A stretch of DNA of 64,000 nt from Chloroflexota bacterium (GTDB lineage Bacteria; Chloroflexota; Anaerolineae; Anaerolineales; UBA11579): contig JACPVG010000001.1 in the NCBI GenBank assembly GCA_016191875.1, forward strand, positions 28,482-92,481, written 5' to 3'. This document shows positions 18,179-26,887 of the stretch, one piece after another. Under the pieces are notes generated by a model. It saw nothing but the letters and a program-made list of their open reading frames with translations, was not told the origin of the DNA and made no database searches. The position numbers and the translations under genes are program-made. The number at the start of each line of letters is the position of its first letter. Position 1 is the first letter of the stretch.

Positions 18179-19531
18179 TCACATCCCGGCCTTTATCTCT
18201 TTGAGTGTGTCATCCAGCCGGTCGAGCACCGTGTCCATCTGCTCCTGGGTAATGTAGATGGGCGGCTCAATGCGGATCGATTTGGCGTTGGTGAGCGTAC
18301 CAGCCACCAGCACGCCACGCCTGAACAGGCCGGCAGCCACCCGATAGCCAATCTCGGTGTCGTGGAAGTGCTGGCCGATCAGCAGGCCGCGCCCAGTGAT
18401 ACGCTCGTAGATCATCGGGTAGCCTTCCGCCATTTCCTGGAGCCGCCCCATGAAGTAGCCGCCTTTGTCGGCGGCGACCCCCGGCAGGTCTTCCTCCAGT
18501 GTCACGCTGATGGCGGCGATGGCCGCCGCGCAGGCCAGCGGATTGCCGCCCGTGGTGGTGGTATGCATGAACGGGTTAGGGCTCATCAGCCCTTCCCACA
18601 ATTCCGGGCGCGCCCCGAAAGCCGATACCGGCATCACACCGCCGCCCAGCGATTTCGCCATGCAGATGATGTCGGGCTCGACGCCCCAATGGTCAACGCC
18701 GAACAGCCTGCCGGTGCGGCCCATGCCGGTCTGGACTTCGTCGGCGATGAGCAGCACGCCGTGCTCGGTGCACAGTTCGCGCACCCTCGGCCAGTAGTCG
18801 TCGGGCGGCACGATGGCGCCGGCCTCGCCCTGAATCGGTTCCAGCACCACGGCGGCGATGTCCTGCCCGACCATGTGCGCCACTTCCAGCCGCTGCTGGA
18901 TGGCGGCCGCATCGCCGAATGGCACCCACTGGATGTTTGGATAAAGCGGCATCACCCGCTGACGGAAATCCGATTTGCCCATCAGGCTCAGGGAACCGAG
19001 GGTCTTGCCATGAAAACCGCGCGTGGCGGCGATGAAGCCGCTCTTGCCGGTGTACAGCTTGGCGACCTTGAGCGCGCCTTCGATGGCCTCCGTACCGCTG
19101 GCGGCCAGGAAGAAATACTGAATGTCGCCGGGCGTGATCAGCGCCAGCAGGCGCGCCAGCACACCGCGCAGCGGGTCGAGCAGTTCCTGGCTGGGCATCG
19201 GCGAGCGGTTGAGCTGAGCGCGCACGGCGTCAATGACTTTGGGGTGCGACCAGCCCAGGTTGAGCAGGCCGTAGCCACCCAGGCAGTCGATCCATTCGCG
19301 GCCGGTGGTGTCGCGGATGAGCGCACCGTTGCCTGTCCATTCGACGGCGGCGCTTTCGCCGCCGCCTTCCACAGATTTGCGGAATTCGAGGAAACCACGA
19401 TTGAAGTGATTGGCAAAGTTCTCGACGGTTTCGCGCATCACCGCCTGGGCTTCATCAGGCGAGAGCGACTCCTTGTGGATGATTTCCAGCCAGCGGCTGG
19501 CGTATTGCTGGGCTTCCGTGAATGAGCGCAT
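18179..19531 (-). CDS. patA: Putrescine aminotransferase, PatA/YgjG-like
   Basis: 450 residues, near the 459 of E. coli PatA. By eye it follows E. coli PatA closely: AVEW, then EWIDCLGGYGLLNLG, SQELLDPLRGVLARLLALIT, GFHGKTLGSLS, VVLEPIQGEAGAIVPP, LLIADEVQTGMGRTGRLF and MAKSLGGGVMPVSAF with the PLP lysine, then the C-terminal VAGTLTNAKSIRIEPP. PatA transfers the amino group of putrescine to 2-oxoglutarate, giving 4-aminobutanal, the substrate of the PatD-type enzyme at 15248. The ATG at 19531 (MRSFTEAQQ) fits the family start; the open frame runs upstream without homology. Confidence 0.93.
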   Translation of the reverse strand: MRSFTEAQQYASRWLEIIHKESLSPDEAQAVMRETVENFANHFNRGFLEFRKSVEGGGESAAVEWTGNGALIRDTTGREWIDCLGGYGLLNLGWSHPKVIDAVRAQLNRSPMPSQELLDPLRGVLARLLALITPGDIQYFFLAASGTEAIEGALKVAKLYTGKSGFIAATRGFHGKTLGSLSLMGKSDFRQRVMPLYPNIQWVPFGDAAAIQQRLEVAHMVGQDIAAVVLEPIQGEAGAIVPPDDYWPRVRELCTEHGVLLIADEVQTGMGRTGRLFGVDHWGVEPDIICMAKSLGGGVMPVSAFGARPELWEGLMSPNPFMHTTTTGGNPLACAAAIAAISVTLEEDLPGVAADKGGYFMGRLQEMAEGYPMIYERITGRGLLIGQHFHDTEIGYRVAAGLFRRGVLVAGTLTNAKSIRIEPPIYITQEQMDTVLDRLDDTLKEIKAGM

Positions 19532-19624
19532 AATATTCCAGGGTATCCAGATGTGGTCAATCAAAGCGAACTTGATCAATAAAACAACCAACGTGCATTT
19601 CGGGAGCCACTCGATCCGCTCAGT

Positions 19625-19664
19625 AGGGGCGGGTTTAGGATGCGCAGCATCCCAACCCGCCCCT
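19625..19664 (-). terminator. Long two-part hairpin after the second binding-protein gene
   Basis: Outer arms AGGGGCGGGTT and AACCCGCCCCT enclose an inner stem GGATGC/GCATCC. It lies 24 nt after the stop of the binding protein at 19689 and before the aminotransferase start (19531). It mirrors the hairpin at 16715, so both polyamine-binding protein genes are followed by a strong stem-loop. Confidence 0.65.
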
Positions 19665-19688
19665 GCAGATCTTGAGCAGATGTTTTTG

Positions 19689-20843
19689 CTAGTTCCCTGA
19701 ACCGACGGCAGCCTTGAATTCGGTCCAGATGCGGTCGTACAGCTCCAGCGCGTCGCCCACGTCCTCGATCCATTGCAGGCGGGCGGCGACTTCCGGCGGC
19801 GGGTAGATGCCTTCATCCGCCAGGATCTCAGGATCGATGAACTCCTTGGCAGCCTCGTTGGGCGTGCCATAGCCCACCCACTCGGCGTTCTGGGCAGCCA
19901 CTTCCGGCTGGTGCAGGAAGTTGATGAAGATATGGGCCGTGTAGGTGTTCGGCGCGCCAACCGGGATGGCCAGGTTGTCCTGCCAGATGGTGCAGCCCTC
20001 TTCAGGGATGACGTAGACGATGCCCTCACGGCCACCATAATCCGGCAGGCCGGCCAGGATGGCGTCTCCGGTCCACATGTGGCCGATGACGGTCTCGCCC
20101 TGAATGATCAGGTCATCGTTGGTCTGGCTGTCGTAGGCCTTGACGCACTCGGACTGTGCGATGAGCAGGTTCTTGGCCTCTTCCAGGTGGGCCGGGTCGG
20201 TGTCGTTGATGCCGTAACCGAGATACATCAGGGCCGCGCCCAAGGTCTCGCGCTGGTCGTCGAGCATGCTGATCTTGCCGCACCAGGCCGGGTCGGGTTC
20301 GAAAACCATCGACCACGAAGCCACCGGCTCGGCGATGACGTTGGTGTCCACCGCGAAGCCGGAAGTGCCAAAGAAGTACGGTACGGTGTATTTCTGTTCC
20401 GGGTCAAAGTATTGGTTGACGTTCTGCGGGTTCATGTTGGCGATGTTGGGAATCAGACTGAAATCGAGTTCCTGCAGCATGCCCTCATCGATCATGATCT
20501 GCACCATGTAATCGGAAGGCACGATGACGTCGTAGCCCGTACCGCCGGCCTGGAGCGTCGCCAGCAGGGTTTCGTTGGAGTCGAAGTTGGTCTCGATGAC
20601 CTTGACGCCACAGTCCACTTCAAAGCGGTCCTTCAGTTCCGGGTCAATGTACTCCACCCAGGTATAGAGCAGCAGTTCGGCGGAGAGCTGGGCCGGGTCG
20701 CCGCAGTATTCGGGCAGTTCCGCGACCGGCTCACCGCCCGTGTCTCCCCCGGCATCGACCGGCGGAGCGACCGGTGTGCTTGGCGAGCCGCAGGCGGAAA
20801 GCAACATGGACAGAACAAACAGCAGGGTAAAGAGCTTCTTCAT
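19689..20843 (-). CDS. Polyamine-binding lipoprotein, PotD-like (system 2)
   Basis: 384 residues. The signal peptide MKKLFTLLFVLSMLLSAC ends in a lipobox (Cys18), followed by a Pro/Asp-rich linker and a PotD-type fold: LLLYTWVEYIDPEL, YDVIVPSDYMVQIMIDEG, YTVPYFFGTSGFAVDTNV, then NYGG-like QDNLAIPVGAPNTYTAHIFI. It is closer to classical PotD than the system 1 protein is. GGAGG lies 7 nt before the ATG. It is encoded 81 nt after its permease genes, so the order is potA-B-C-D. Confidence 0.92.
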   Translation of the reverse strand: MKKLFTLLFVLSMLLSACGSPSTPVAPPVDAGGDTGGEPVAELPEYCGDPAQLSAELLLYTWVEYIDPELKDRFEVDCGVKVIETNFDSNETLLATLQAGGTGYDVIVPSDYMVQIMIDEGMLQELDFSLIPNIANMNPQNVNQYFDPEQKYTVPYFFGTSGFAVDTNVIAEPVASWSMVFEPDPAWCGKISMLDDQRETLGAALMYLGYGINDTDPAHLEEAKNLLIAQSECVKAYDSQTNDDLIIQGETVIGHMWTGDAILAGLPDYGGREGIVYVIPEEGCTIWQDNLAIPVGAPNTYTAHIFINFLHQPEVAAQNAEWVGYGTPNEAAKEFIDPEILADEGIYPPPEVAARLQWIEDVGDALELYDRIWTEFKAAVGSGN

Positions 20844-20924
20844 TTCTCATCCTCCAGGGTGATTTGGTGGGTCTGGAAAGCACTACAACCGGGCGCTACA
20901 CATCACCTGCCTTTCATCCAGGGA

Positions 20925-22046
20925 TCAGCCAATGATGAATATACGCAGCGACACGAGCACTGCCGCCGCCACGGTCAACACGGTTGCCAGGCCCAGGGCG
21001 CGCCCGGCCGGGTTGGCGGCCTGCCATTCGGCGTACCACGCCCGCCACGCCCGCCGGGAACCATACAGCGGAAGGGCTGTCATGAGGGCATAAACGGCGA
21101 ACCAGAACGCAGGCGCGGGGCCGGCCGCCAGATGGGTGAGGCCGGAGAGGGCGATCCCCAGGCGCGCGCCCAGACCCATGCTGCGCGTGTAGACCTCCAC
21201 CCCGCTCTGGGCGGCCAACGAAAGCCCCACCAGGGCCATCGAACCGGCCAGCAAAACCGTGGAAAGGGCGTTAATTTCCGGGGTGACGCCGCGCCGCACC
21301 AGACTGTAGATGTACAACGGCATGGTCTGGGACTGCACGCCCTTGGTGAAGGCTGTGATCAGGTAGTCATCCAGCGAGAGGGTGAAGGCCATCAGTGCGC
21401 CCCCCAGGATGCCGGGCATGAGCAGCGGCAGGGTGACGCGCCGGAAGGTGCGCCAGCCGTTCGCGCCCAGGTCCTGGGCGGCCTCTTCCAGCGTACGGTC
21501 GAAATCGGCCAGACGGGCGCGCACGATGACATAAACGAACGGGACATCGAAGGCGATATGGGATACCGTGATGGTCCCCAGGCCGGTGCTCAAACGTAGG
21601 CCTAACCAGGTGTGCAGGAACGGGAAGAGCGCCTGGTTGAAGAACAAGAGCAGCGAAATGCCCATCACGATCTCGGGGATGACGATGGGCAGGTACAGGT
21701 TGGCATCCACGACCTTGCGCCCGCGAAAGCGGAAGCGATCCATCGCCAGAGCCAGCATAGTGCCGATGACCGTCGAGGCGGCGGTGGCCAGCGTGCCGAC
21801 GATCAGGCTGTTGCGGGCTGCGTCCAGCAGTTCATCGTTGCCTGCAAGTTTGAGATACCACTCCGCGCTGAAGCCGGTGAACACCGCCACCGAGCGGGTG
21901 TTGTTGAAGGAGTAGAGGATGAGGATGATAACCGGCAGGTAGAGGAAGAGAAACACCAGCGCGGCGTTTGAACCCAGGGCCGCTTTCCCCAGACGCACGC
22001 CCAGGCGCGGCCGTCCTTTGCCCAACGAAGTCAGCGCCTGGGTCAT
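20925..22046 (-). CDS. Polyamine ABC transporter permease, PotC-type, with C-terminal membrane extension (system 2)
   Basis: 373 residues, about 100 more than PotC. The first 270 residues are a normal permease with six helices and the EAA loop AAQDLGANGWRTFRRVTLP. The extra C-terminal part holds two further hydrophobic stretches (APAFWFAVYALMTALPLY and LGLATVLTVAAAVLVSLRIF) separated by a basic, Trp-rich loop (SRRAWRAWYAEW). The function of the extension is unknown. The start overlaps the PotB stop as ATGA. Confidence 0.9.
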   Translation of the reverse strand: MTQALTSLGKGRPRLGVRLGKAALGSNAALVFLFLYLPVIILILYSFNNTRSVAVFTGFSAEWYLKLAGNDELLDAARNSLIVGTLATAASTVIGTMLALAMDRFRFRGRKVVDANLYLPIVIPEIVMGISLLLFFNQALFPFLHTWLGLRLSTGLGTITVSHIAFDVPFVYVIVRARLADFDRTLEEAAQDLGANGWRTFRRVTLPLLMPGILGGALMAFTLSLDDYLITAFTKGVQSQTMPLYIYSLVRRGVTPEINALSTVLLAGSMALVGLSLAAQSGVEVYTRSMGLGARLGIALSGLTHLAAGPAPAFWFAVYALMTALPLYGSRRAWRAWYAEWQAANPAGRALGLATVLTVAAAVLVSLRIFIIG

Positions 22047-22906
22047 AGCGCCCGCCGATCTTCTTCGCCGGAGCGAAAATAGAGGATCACGCCAACCAGC
22101 ACCAGGAGCATCAGGACGAGCGAAATAGCTGAACCAAACGGCCAGTTGCGCGCCACGCCGAACTGACGGTTGATGAGCGTTCCGATCATCTCCACCTTGC
22201 CGCCACCCATGATGTCCGGCGTGATGAAGGCGCCCACCACCGGCACGAACACCAGCACGAAGGCGGCCACCACGCCCGGCAGGGTCTGCGGCAGCATCAC
22301 GCGCCAGAACGCCCGCGCCGGGCCAGCCCCCAGGTCAGCGGCGGCTTCCATCAGAGCGAAATCGAACTTCTCGATCGAGGCGTACAACGGCAGCACCGCA
22401 AACGGCAGGTAGCCGTAGATCAGTCCGATGACGACCGCTGTTTCGTTGAACAGCAGGTCAAGCGGCTGGGGGATCAGCCGCAGCGTCTGCAGCCCAAAAT
22501 TCAGCAGGCCGTCCGCGCCAAGCACTTGCTTGAGCGCATACGTGCGCACCAGGAAGTTCGTCCAGAACGGGATCATTACCAGCAGGATGAGGGTGTTGCG
22601 CAGGCGTTCGTCCCGCCTGGCGATATAGAACGCCAGCGGGTAACTGACCAGCAGGCACCAGAACGTGACGACCGCGGCAATGCGCACGGAATGGCCGAAG
22701 ATTCCCAGGTAGAGCGGGTCGAAGAACTGTTGATAGCTGGCAAGCGAATAGACCGGCGGCATTTTGATGCCGCCGGCTCGGCCGCGCTCCACAAAACTGA
22801 TGAAGAGGACGATAACCAGCGGCAGGTTGAAAAACAGCCACAGCCAGGCCGTGCCGGGGAGCATCAGCAGGAACAACTGGAGCCGCGACTTCGTCCGACC
22901 GATCAT
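22043..22906 (-). CDS. Polyamine ABC transporter permease, PotB-type (system 2)
   Basis: 287 residues, six helices. The EAA loop is AAADLGAGPARAFWRVMLP. I chose the ATG at 22906 (MIGRTKSRLQ), one base after the ATPase stop codon, because residues before it in the open frame have no membrane-protein character. It overlaps the PotC start by 4 nt. Together with the PotC-type protein it forms the transmembrane path of the second importer. Confidence 0.9.
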   Translation of the reverse strand: MIGRTKSRLQLFLLMLPGTAWLWLFFNLPLVIVLFISFVERGRAGGIKMPPVYSLASYQQFFDPLYLGIFGHSVRIAAVVTFWCLLVSYPLAFYIARRDERLRNTLILLVMIPFWTNFLVRTYALKQVLGADGLLNFGLQTLRLIPQPLDLLFNETAVVIGLIYGYLPFAVLPLYASIEKFDFALMEAAADLGAGPARAFWRVMLPQTLPGVVAAFVLVFVPVVGAFITPDIMGGGKVEMIGTLINRQFGVARNWPFGSAISLVLMLLVLVGVILYFRSGEEDRRAL

Positions 22907-22907
22907 T

Positions 22908-24008
22908 TCATTCCACCAGCACCACGGCCGACTCGGCCTTGAGGGTGACCTGCACCTTGTCGCCCACGTTCGCCAGCACCCGCTCGGTGGGGTCGGCGTT
23001 CTGCTCGCGCACCCGCAGCGCCTGCCCGCCCTCCAGCCGCACCGTGTAGTACGTGTCCGTGCCAATGTAGACCAGGTCGGTCACCTGCCCGGCGAAGCAG
23101 TTCATGTTATCGAAGCCGCGATTGATGGCGATGCGTTCCGGCCGCACCGCCACCGTGACGGCCGCGCCGGCCGGCAGGCCCGCCCCGCCCACAGCCTGTA
23201 CGCTCAGTCCGCCGGCGCACTCCACTTCCACCGCCGTTCCGCCGCCGGGCGTCTTCAGCACCCCATCAATGAAGTTCGTCTCGCCGATAAAATCGGCCAC
23301 ATAGCGCGAGTTAGGGCGCTCATACACTTCGGCCGGGGAACCCAGTTGCAGCGCCTTGCCGTGATTCATGACCATGATGCGGTCGCTCATCGTCATGGCC
23401 TCTTCCTGGTCGTGCGTGACGTAGATGAACGTAATACCGACCTCGCGTTGCAAGGTCTTGAGTTCCAGCTGCATTTCCTTGCGCAGTTTCAGGTCGAGCG
23501 CCCCCAGGGGCTCGTCCAGCAAGAGCACTTCAGGACGGTTGATGAGGGCGCGGGCGACGGCCACGCGCTGCTGCTGGCCGCCCGAAAGCTGGCTGGGACG
23601 GCGTTTCTCCAGGCCGGCGAGGCGCACCATATCCAGGGCTTCGCCCACCCGGCGGTCGATCTCCGCCCTGGTCATGCTTTTCATTTCCAGGCCAAAGCCC
23701 ACGTTCTGGCCGACGGTCATGTGCGGGAAGAGGGCGTAATGCTGGAAGACGGTGTTGACGTTGCGCTGGTGCGGCGGGGTCTGGCCGATATCCTTGCCAT
23801 GCAGCAGGATGCGCCCCTGGGTGGGGTACTCGAAGCCGGCGATCATGCGCAGCGTGGTGGTCTTGCCGCAGCCGGACGGGCCGAGCAGGGAGAAGAACTC
23901 GCCGTCTCTGACCTGGAAACTGACGTGGTCGACGGCGTTGACGATTCCGCCCGCCGGGTTGGGAAACTGCTTGACGATATCCGCCAGTTCAACGGCGTTT
24001 GATTTCAA
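22908..24008 (-). CDS. Polyamine ABC transporter ATP-binding protein, PotA-type (system 2)
   Basis: About 366 residues. Walker A GPSGCGKTT, signature LSGGQQQRVAVARAL, Walker B VLLLDEPLGALD and H-loop VTHDQEEAMTMSD are intact, with a TOBE domain at the C-terminus. The start is proposed as TTG at 24008 because GGAGG stands 5 nt upstream and the protein then begins KSNAVELADIVKQF. An in-frame start at 24077 would overlap the regulator gene. It lies 28 nt after the Lrp-type regulator gene, so it is the first structural gene of the operon. Confidence 0.9.
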   Translation of the reverse strand: MKSNAVELADIVKQFPNPAGGIVNAVDHVSFQVRDGEFFSLLGPSGCGKTTTLRMIAGFEYPTQGRILLHGKDIGQTPPHQRNVNTVFQHYALFPHMTVGQNVGFGLEMKSMTRAEIDRRVGEALDMVRLAGLEKRRPSQLSGGQQQRVAVARALINRPEVLLLDEPLGALDLKLRKEMQLELKTLQREVGITFIYVTHDQEEAMTMSDRIMVMNHGKALQLGSPAEVYERPNSRYVADFIGETNFIDGVLKTPGGGTAVEVECAGGLSVQAVGGAGLPAGAAVTVAVRPERIAINRGFDNMNCFAGQVTDLVYIGTDTYYTVRLEGGQALRVREQNADPTERVLANVGDKVQVTLKAESAVVLVE

Positions 24009-24036
24009 CGGTTCCTCCACATCCAGAAACGAAGCG

Positions 24037-24528
24037 TCAATCCAGGCCTGCCCGGTGGCCGCCGGCAAATGCCTCATCCGGTGGCCGCCATTCGTAGGTT
24101 TCTTTCACAATACGCGGCACGAGTACCGTGCGCGTGCGCCGGATGCCGGGGATGGTGTGCAGCCGCCGGGTGATGAAATCGTGCATTTCGTCGCTGTCGG
24201 TGAAGATGGCCTGGATACTCAAGTCCTGGTCACCGGTCGAATACGCCAGGTAGGTCACCTCGCGCATCGGCAGTACAGCCTCGATGACCTGTTTCTGAGC
24301 GCCCATCTCCAATTCGCAGAAAATATCGACCGCCAGGTGATACCCGAACTTGGCCGGGTTGAGGACGCCGACCGGTTTGATGATCTCGTCCCTGAGCAGG
24401 CGGTTGATGCGGTTGCGAACGGTGCGTTCGGGGAGTTCCAGCCGCCGGCCGATCTCGGCGCTGGACAGCCGTGCATCCTGGTTCAAGAGCCAGATGATCT
24501 CGCGGTCGGTCTGGTCCAACCTTGTCAA
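24037..24528 (-). CDS. Lrp/AsnC-family transcriptional regulator
   Basis: About 163 residues. The N-terminal HTH reads TRLDQTDREIIWLLNQDARLSSAEIGRRL, with the recognition helix near ERTVRNRINRLL, followed by an AsnC ligand-binding (RAM) domain (VTYLAYSTGDQDLSIQAIF). These regulators bind small effectors, often amino acids. Here a polyamine or its breakdown product is plausible because the gene heads the polyamine operon. The start is likely TTG at 24528 (GGAG 7 nt upstream) or GTG at 24534; the open frame to 24594 runs into the operator. Confidence 0.88.
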   Translation of the reverse strand: MTRLDQTDREIIWLLNQDARLSSAEIGRRLELPERTVRNRINRLLRDEIIKPVGVLNPAKFGYHLAVDIFCELEMGAQKQVIEAVLPMREVTYLAYSTGDQDLSIQAIFTDSDEMHDFITRRLHTIPGIRRTRTVLVPRIVKETYEWRPPDEAFAGGHRAGLD

Positions 24529-24552
24529 GGCCACTCTCCTTTGATAGGATTC

Positions 24553-24582
24553 AGTATAGTCGAAACCCGGCTGAAAAGTCAA
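24553..24582 (-). promoter_or_regulatory. Sigma70-type promoter of the regulator and polyamine operon
   Basis: Read on the minus strand: TTGACT (plus 24577-24582), an 18-nt spacer, and TATACT (plus 24553-24558). Transcription would start near 24546, about 18 nt before the regulator start. This is the best -35/-10 pair I see in the window. Confidence 0.75.
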
Positions 24583-24594
24583 TATTGACGTCAA
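24578..24594. promoter_or_regulatory. Overlapping palindromes at the -35 box, probable Lrp-type operator
   Basis: GTCAATATTGAC (24578-24589, perfect 12-bp palindrome) overlaps TTGACGTCAA (24585-24594, perfect 10-bp palindrome), giving repeated GTCAAT half-sites. The first covers the -35 box of the regulator promoter, as expected for autoregulation. Confidence 0.6.
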
Positions 24595-24746
24595 TTAACT
24601 GCCGAATCGGCCATGCAATTGCAGTTCTTTCGCCGCAAGCCGTAGAGGATCCGTACGCCAAAAGAGACAAAGTAGCAGGAACTCTATTCACTCCGGCATG
24701 CTAAAATGCATGACCGTCAACCCGCCACTCTGCTTCGGGAGCAAGC

Positions 24747-26351
24747 GTGCCACCCAGCGCCGATATCCTGTTTGAAAACGTAAATGTGACTACGCAAGAC
24801 CCTGAGCGCGCGACGGCCGAGGCCGTCGCCGTGCAGGGCGGCCAGATCCTATTCGTTGGTTCGTTGGAAGAGGCAAGCGCCTTTAGCGGGGCGGCCACCC
24901 GCCGCATCGACGGCCAGCACGGCACCCTGCTGCCCGGCCTGATCGACAGCCACTTCCACCTGCTGACCGGCTCGCTTACTCTTGAGGACCTGCTGCTCAA
25001 CTCGGCCTTCGACGGCGAATCGCTGGGGCGCGCCATCCGGGTTTACACCGAACGTTACCTGGAAAAGGAATGGGTCGTCGGGCATGGGCTGCGCTACAAC
25101 ATCCTGCCCGGCCGCCAACCGCTCACCCGCCAGTTCCTGGATGCCCTCCTGCCGGATAAACCGCTCATCCTGATGGCCTACGATGTGCACACCGCCTGGG
25201 CCAACACAGCCGCGCTCAAGCGCGGCGGCTTGCTGCACGGCGGCTCGGGCAGCCCCAACAGCGAGGTTGTCATGGCCGCTGACGGCACGACCAGCGGCGA
25301 ACTGCGCGAAGGCGGCGCCTACCGCCCGATTCTCGACCTGATCCCCACCCCGGACGACGCGGCGATAGACCGCCTGCTGAAGAAAGGTCTGGCGCAGGCC
25401 GCCGCCCTGGGCATTACCAGCATCCACAACATGGATGGCGATGCCGTCCAGATGGCGCGCTACCGGTCCCTGCTGGAAAACGGCGAACTCAGCCTGCGCG
25501 TCTACCTGCCGTACAGCGTCCGGCCGGAGGCGCCCGCGGAAGCCCTGCAGGAAGCCGCCGACCTCGCCCGGCAATACAGCGGCGATTGGCTGCGCGCCGG
25601 CGCGGTCAAGTTCTTCATGGACGGCGTGATCGAAAGTTACACCGCCCTGATGCTGGAAGACTACGCCGACCGGTCCACCCGCGGCGATGCCAACTTCAGC
25701 GCCGAGCACTTCACCCGCATGGCCCAGGAAGCCGACCGGCTTGGCCTGCAGATCTTCGTGCATGCCATTGGCGATGCCGCCGTGCGGCGCACGCTGGACG
25801 CGTACGAGGCTGTGGCCAGCGCCAACGGCCCGCGCGACCGCCGCCACCGGGTCGAACACATTGAGGTCGTCCATCCGGATGACGTTCCACGCTTCGCTGA
25901 GTTGGGCGTTATCGCCTCAATGCAACCGCTGCACGCCCCGGAGCGCGCCGACGGCTGGGACATCTGGCCGGCGCGGGTCGGTCCGGAACGCTGGCCGTTC
26001 TCCTTCGCCTGGCGCACATTGCAGCAGGCCGGGGCGCGCCTGGCCTTCGGCAGCGACTGGCCGGTGGTCTCCCAGGACCCGCTCCAGGGCATCGCCAGCG
26101 CCCTGAACCGGCGCGCCTGGGCGGCCGGGCAGCCGGAGCAGTGCCTGATGTTGGCGGAAGCCCTGAATGGCTATACGCGCGCGGCCGCCTATGCCGAGTT
26201 CCAGGAAGACCGCAAAGGCATGCTCAAACCCGGCTATCTGGCCGACCTGGTCCTCCTGCCGGGCGACACCCTGGCGACGCCCCCGGAACAATTGGCCGGC
26301 CTGCGGCCTGCCCTCACGATGGTCGACGGGCGTATCGTCTATGAAAGCTGA
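24747..26351 (+). CDS. YtcJ-like amidohydrolase (amidohydrolase 3 family)
   Basis: 534 residues. The amidohydrolase motifs are in order: LLPGLIDSHFHL (metal HxH), FFMDGVIESYTALM, FVHAIGDAAVRRTLDAY, RHRVEHIEVV and FGSDWPV with the catalytic Asp, and a C-terminal beta segment (PGYLADLVLLPGD). Such enzymes hydrolyse amides or N-acyl compounds with bound zinc; exact substrates are rarely known. Start GTG at 24747 with GGGAGC upstream. It diverges from the regulator gene with a 150-nt gap and could respond to it, but that is conjecture. Confidence 0.88.
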   Translation: MPPSADILFENVNVTTQDPERATAEAVAVQGGQILFVGSLEEASAFSGAATRRIDGQHGTLLPGLIDSHFHLLTGSLTLEDLLLNSAFDGESLGRAIRVYTERYLEKEWVVGHGLRYNILPGRQPLTRQFLDALLPDKPLILMAYDVHTAWANTAALKRGGLLHGGSGSPNSEVVMAADGTTSGELREGGAYRPILDLIPTPDDAAIDRLLKKGLAQAAALGITSIHNMDGDAVQMARYRSLLENGELSLRVYLPYSVRPEAPAEALQEAADLARQYSGDWLRAGAVKFFMDGVIESYTALMLEDYADRSTRGDANFSAEHFTRMAQEADRLGLQIFVHAIGDAAVRRTLDAYEAVASANGPRDRRHRVEHIEVVHPDDVPRFAELGVIASMQPLHAPERADGWDIWPARVGPERWPFSFAWRTLQQAGARLAFGSDWPVVSQDPLQGIASALNRRAWAAGQPEQCLMLAEALNGYTRAAAYAEFQEDRKGMLKPGYLADLVLLPGDTLATPPEQLAGLRPALTMVDGRIVYES

Positions 26352-26466
26352 ACCGCCGGGACGAATGTCCCGCCGTATTTGGGACACACAACCCTCCAGC
26401 AATACGCCGCTTCCCTTTACAATCTATTCACATAAGCGCATATGCAACTGACTGCTGGAGTGAATT

Positions 26467-26799
26467 GTGCCGAACTATCAGAAAGATGAGATCATCCGCC
26501 TGCATGCCGAATTCTGCAGCGCGCTCTCCGATACCAATCGCCTGTTGATTCTCTACACCCTTTCCGAAGGGCCGCTCAAGGTCACCGACCTGGCCGAGCA
26601 ACTGGACATTCCGCAGCCGACCATTTCACGCCACCTCAAAGTGCTACGCGAGCGCGGCATGGTGAGCGCCCGCCGCGACGGGCCGGCGGTGTTTTACAGC
26701 CTGGGCGACAGGCGCGTCATCCAGGCGTTGGATTTATTGCGGGCAATGATGGCCGATAACCTCAAGAACCAGCTGGCGCTTACTGCCGCCATAGAATAA
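26467..26799 (+). CDS. ArsR/SmtB-family transcriptional regulator
   Basis: 110 residues, a winged helix: CSALSDTNRLLILYTLSEGP, VTDLAEQLDIPQPTISRHLK (recognition helix), then the wing MVSARRDGPAVFYSLGD. I see no cysteine pair of the ELCVCDL type, so a metal-thiolate sensor is unlikely. Start GTG at 26467 with GGAG 8 nt upstream. A weak promoter may be TTTACA at 26416 with CATATG at 26439. GCATATGC, a palindrome at 26438-26445, could be an operator. The YwiC-like gene follows after a terminator. Confidence 0.87.
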   Translation: MPNYQKDEIIRLHAEFCSALSDTNRLLILYTLSEGPLKVTDLAEQLDIPQPTISRHLKVLRERGMVSARRDGPAVFYSLGDRRVIQALDLLRAMMADNLKNQLALTAAIE

Positions 26800-26815
26800 T
26801 CCTCCTCCTTCCCCC

Positions 26816-26852
26816 AACGACGAGGCAGCCGCACCCCGGCTGCTTTGTCGTT
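26816..26852 (+). terminator. Hairpin terminator of the ArsR gene
   Basis: AACGACGAGGCAGCC pairs with GGCTGCTTTGTCGTT over 15 positions (two G-U pairs) around a 7-nt loop. The wobble pairs fit transcription on the plus strand. It starts 17 nt after the ArsR stop. No T-run follows. Confidence 0.55.
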
Positions 26853-26887
26853 AACGGGCGTGGCGGATATTCAGGTAAGATACGACC

